From Spirosoma fluviale (lineage in GTDB: Bacteria; Bacteroidota; Bacteroidia; Cytophagales; Spirosomataceae), in NCBI RefSeq assembly GCF_900230225.1, contig NZ_OCNH01000001.1, forward strand, positions 372,001-436,000: DNA of 64,000 bases. The letters are read 5' to 3'. Below the pieces are notes generated by a model. That model was not told the origin of the DNA. It ran no database searches and worked only from the letters and a program-made list of their open reading frames with translations. Position 1 is the first letter of the stretch. Every line of letters begins with the position of its first letter. A program made the translations under genes and the position numbers. Of the stretch, positions 62,801 to 64,000 are shown piece after piece.

Positions 62801-64000
62801 CCACCGGTAAGGGGTTGACCGTGACGGTGCCCGTCGCCGTGGCTGAACAACCGGTCCCACTGGCCACCGTCACCGAGTAGGTGGTGGTCGTGGTGGGACT
62901 CACCAGCAGAATGCCTGTGGTATTGACCGTGCCGTTGGCGAAGGTGTAGCTGCTGCCACCCGTGGCTGTCAGGGTAGCTGCTTGACCGGGGCAGATGGTA
63001 GCTGATGTCAGGGTGGCCGTCAGGTTATTGACAAGGGTTACCGTCGCTGAGGTGGTACTGACACAACCGCTGGCGTTGGCCACCGTCACCGAGTAGGTCG
63101 TCGTTGTGGCAGGGCTCACCAGCAGAATGCCCGAGGTGTTGACCGTGCCGTTGGAGAAGGTATATGAGGTACCCCCCGTGGCTGTCAGGGTAGCCCCTTG
63201 ACCGGGGCAGATGGTGGCGGGCGTCAGAGTGGCCACCGGTAAGGGATTGACCGTGACGGTGCCCGTCGCCGTGGCTGAGCAACCCGCCGATGACGTGCCC
63301 GTTACCGAGTAGGGACCCGCCACACTTACTGAGATCGAAGCGGTTGTCGCTCCATTGCTCCATCCATAGGTGTCCGATCCACTGGCCGTCAACCTACCGG
63401 TCTGGCCCTGGCAGATCGTTGCCCAAGCCGGGGTTATTTGCAGGGTAGGCACTGGATGGATCACCAGCACCCGACTTAGGGTGGCCGACTGGCAACTCCC
63501 CAATCCATCGGGATCGGCACTGGTGATCGTCAGGGTCACGCTGCCCGTCTGGGAATCGGCTACCGATGGTTGGTAGCTCACCGTCTGAGCGCCATTGATG
63601 AGGCTCTGGCTAAACACGCCACTGCCACTGCTGGTCAGACTGGCCGATGTAGCCCCGCTTACGGCTACCGTCAGGCTGGCCGCACTACCCGCACAAATCT
63701 GTGGATTAGCCGGTAGCAGTGTCAGACTGGCTGGTGTCTGACAGCTACAGTTCACCCCGATGGACTGAACCGCCGAGCAACTGCTGCCCTGCGTACGGAC
63801 CACAACCGTCGCCGTGGTCGAGGTGGCTGCGCTGAGCGTGAAGCTGCTGGTGGTGGTGAAGGCCCCGCCGTTGAGGCTGTATTCCAGCGTACCCTGACCG
63901 CCGTTGGTGGCCTCGACCGTCAGGCGGATGGTATTGCCCACGCAGGTGCCCTGCAGGATCTGGTCGATCTGGGGTTGACCCGTGACCGTTACGGTCGCTG
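59814..64000 (-). CDS. Giant repetitive surface adhesin-like protein (N-terminus beyond window)
   Basis: The frame is open to the right edge, giving at least 1395 residues. Reading from the edge: Ser/Thr-rich domains with Cys pairs; a set of five 72-residue repeats (about 62170-63260), each with [26 protein letters not shown] and [10 protein letters not shown]; an SdrD_B/Cna-like domain ([29 protein letters not shown]); an Ig-like putative module ([22 protein letters not shown]); a DUF11 domain ([29 protein letters not shown]); and a short C-terminus ending [24 protein letters not shown]. No classical T9SS sorting domain is obvious; the ending with paired Cys could be a variant signal. It is likely a secreted or surface protein. 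Confidence 0.85.
   Translation of the reverse strand, partial: [1394 protein letters not shown]
62168..63262. repeat. Five tandem 216-bp coding repeats with an A-B alternation
   Basis: CCGGGGCAGAT landmarks recur about every 216 bp (near 62336, 62551, 62767, 62984 and 63200). Units alternate between two types, one ending [15 protein letters not shown] and the other [16 protein letters not shown], giving a higher-order period of about 432 bp. Copies are highly similar at the DNA level, which suggests recent expansion or gene conversion. Confidence 0.85.

Noticed and set aside
62168-63262. CRISPR-like or non-coding tandem repeat
   Set aside because: The 216-bp units keep one open frame with conserved protein motifs, and there are no spacers.
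1-64000. tRNA or rRNA genes
   Set aside because: No sequence resembling a tRNA cloverleaf with a TTC-loop or an rRNA core was noticed; a covariance search would be needed to be sure.

Overview
The window looks like chromosomal DNA of a Bacteroidota member, most likely a Spirosoma-like Cytophagales bacterium. Evidence: a SusC/SusD pair, several proteins with type IX secretion (T9SS) C-terminal sorting domains, a gingipain-family (C25) peptidase, many Bacteroidota-style lipoprotein signals, a TAnnTTTG-type promoter upstream of polA, and a moderately GC-rich coding style. The genus is inferred from gene content only.

Layout. 1-13.8 kb is mostly housekeeping: a truncated serine hydrolase, an acyl-CoA thioesterase, a sterol desaturase-like hydroxylase, a fasciclin lipoprotein, DNA polymerase I, a xisH-xisI pair directly behind polA, a second serine hydrolase, an MFS exporter, an SPFH protein and a universal stress protein. 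13.9-21.3 kb is one minus-strand unit, SusC-SusD-TPR protein-DUF1684 protein, probably an outer-membrane uptake locus. It is followed by about 1.3 kb of gene-free DNA holding a nested palindromic element. 22.5-30.8 kb holds a divergent FMN-flavoprotein/MocR regulator pair, a membrane protein, an Ada-like methyltransferase, a C25 peptidase and a lipoprotein.

30.9-36.3 kb is the most interesting part: a lasso-peptide-type RiPP locus. It has an asparagine-synthetase-like cyclase whose glutaminase Cys2 is replaced by Gly, a PF14907-type nucleotidyltransferase, a B2 leader peptidase, a PqqD/RRE protein (B1) and a 46-residue precursor at 35035-35175 (minus). The precursor carries an exact YxxPxLxxxGxxxxxT leader motif and a predicted 13-residue core with Asp at position 7. 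A perfect 18-bp hairpin separates precursor from enzymes, and a T9SS-exported protein is encoded 42 bp upstream of the precursor on the same strand. No ABC exporter or isopeptidase is adjacent.

36.5-46.3 kb returns to ordinary genes: a DUF3817 protein, an M1 aminopeptidase, phosphoglycerate mutase, small unknown proteins and a secreted alpha/alpha-barrel-like protein. At 46.4-55.0 kb a sulfatase gene is broken. Its N-terminal part (with an in-frame TGA) ends at 47.18 kb and its C-terminal part reappears at 54.72 kb. The DNA between holds a Gfo/Idh/MocA oxidoreductase, a serine-recombinase remnant, a VapBC-like toxin-antitoxin pair, several unknown small proteins, a YedI-like membrane protein, a D-lactate dehydrogenase and a cold-shock protein. 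Three diverged copies of a roughly 46-bp repeat (47184, 51247, 54140) punctuate this island.

55-64 kb has a ThuA-domain protein, a membrane-spanning patatin, an M15 peptidase and the C-terminal 1.39 kaa of a giant repetitive surface protein that runs off the right edge. No rRNA, tRNA or CRISPR array was recognised.
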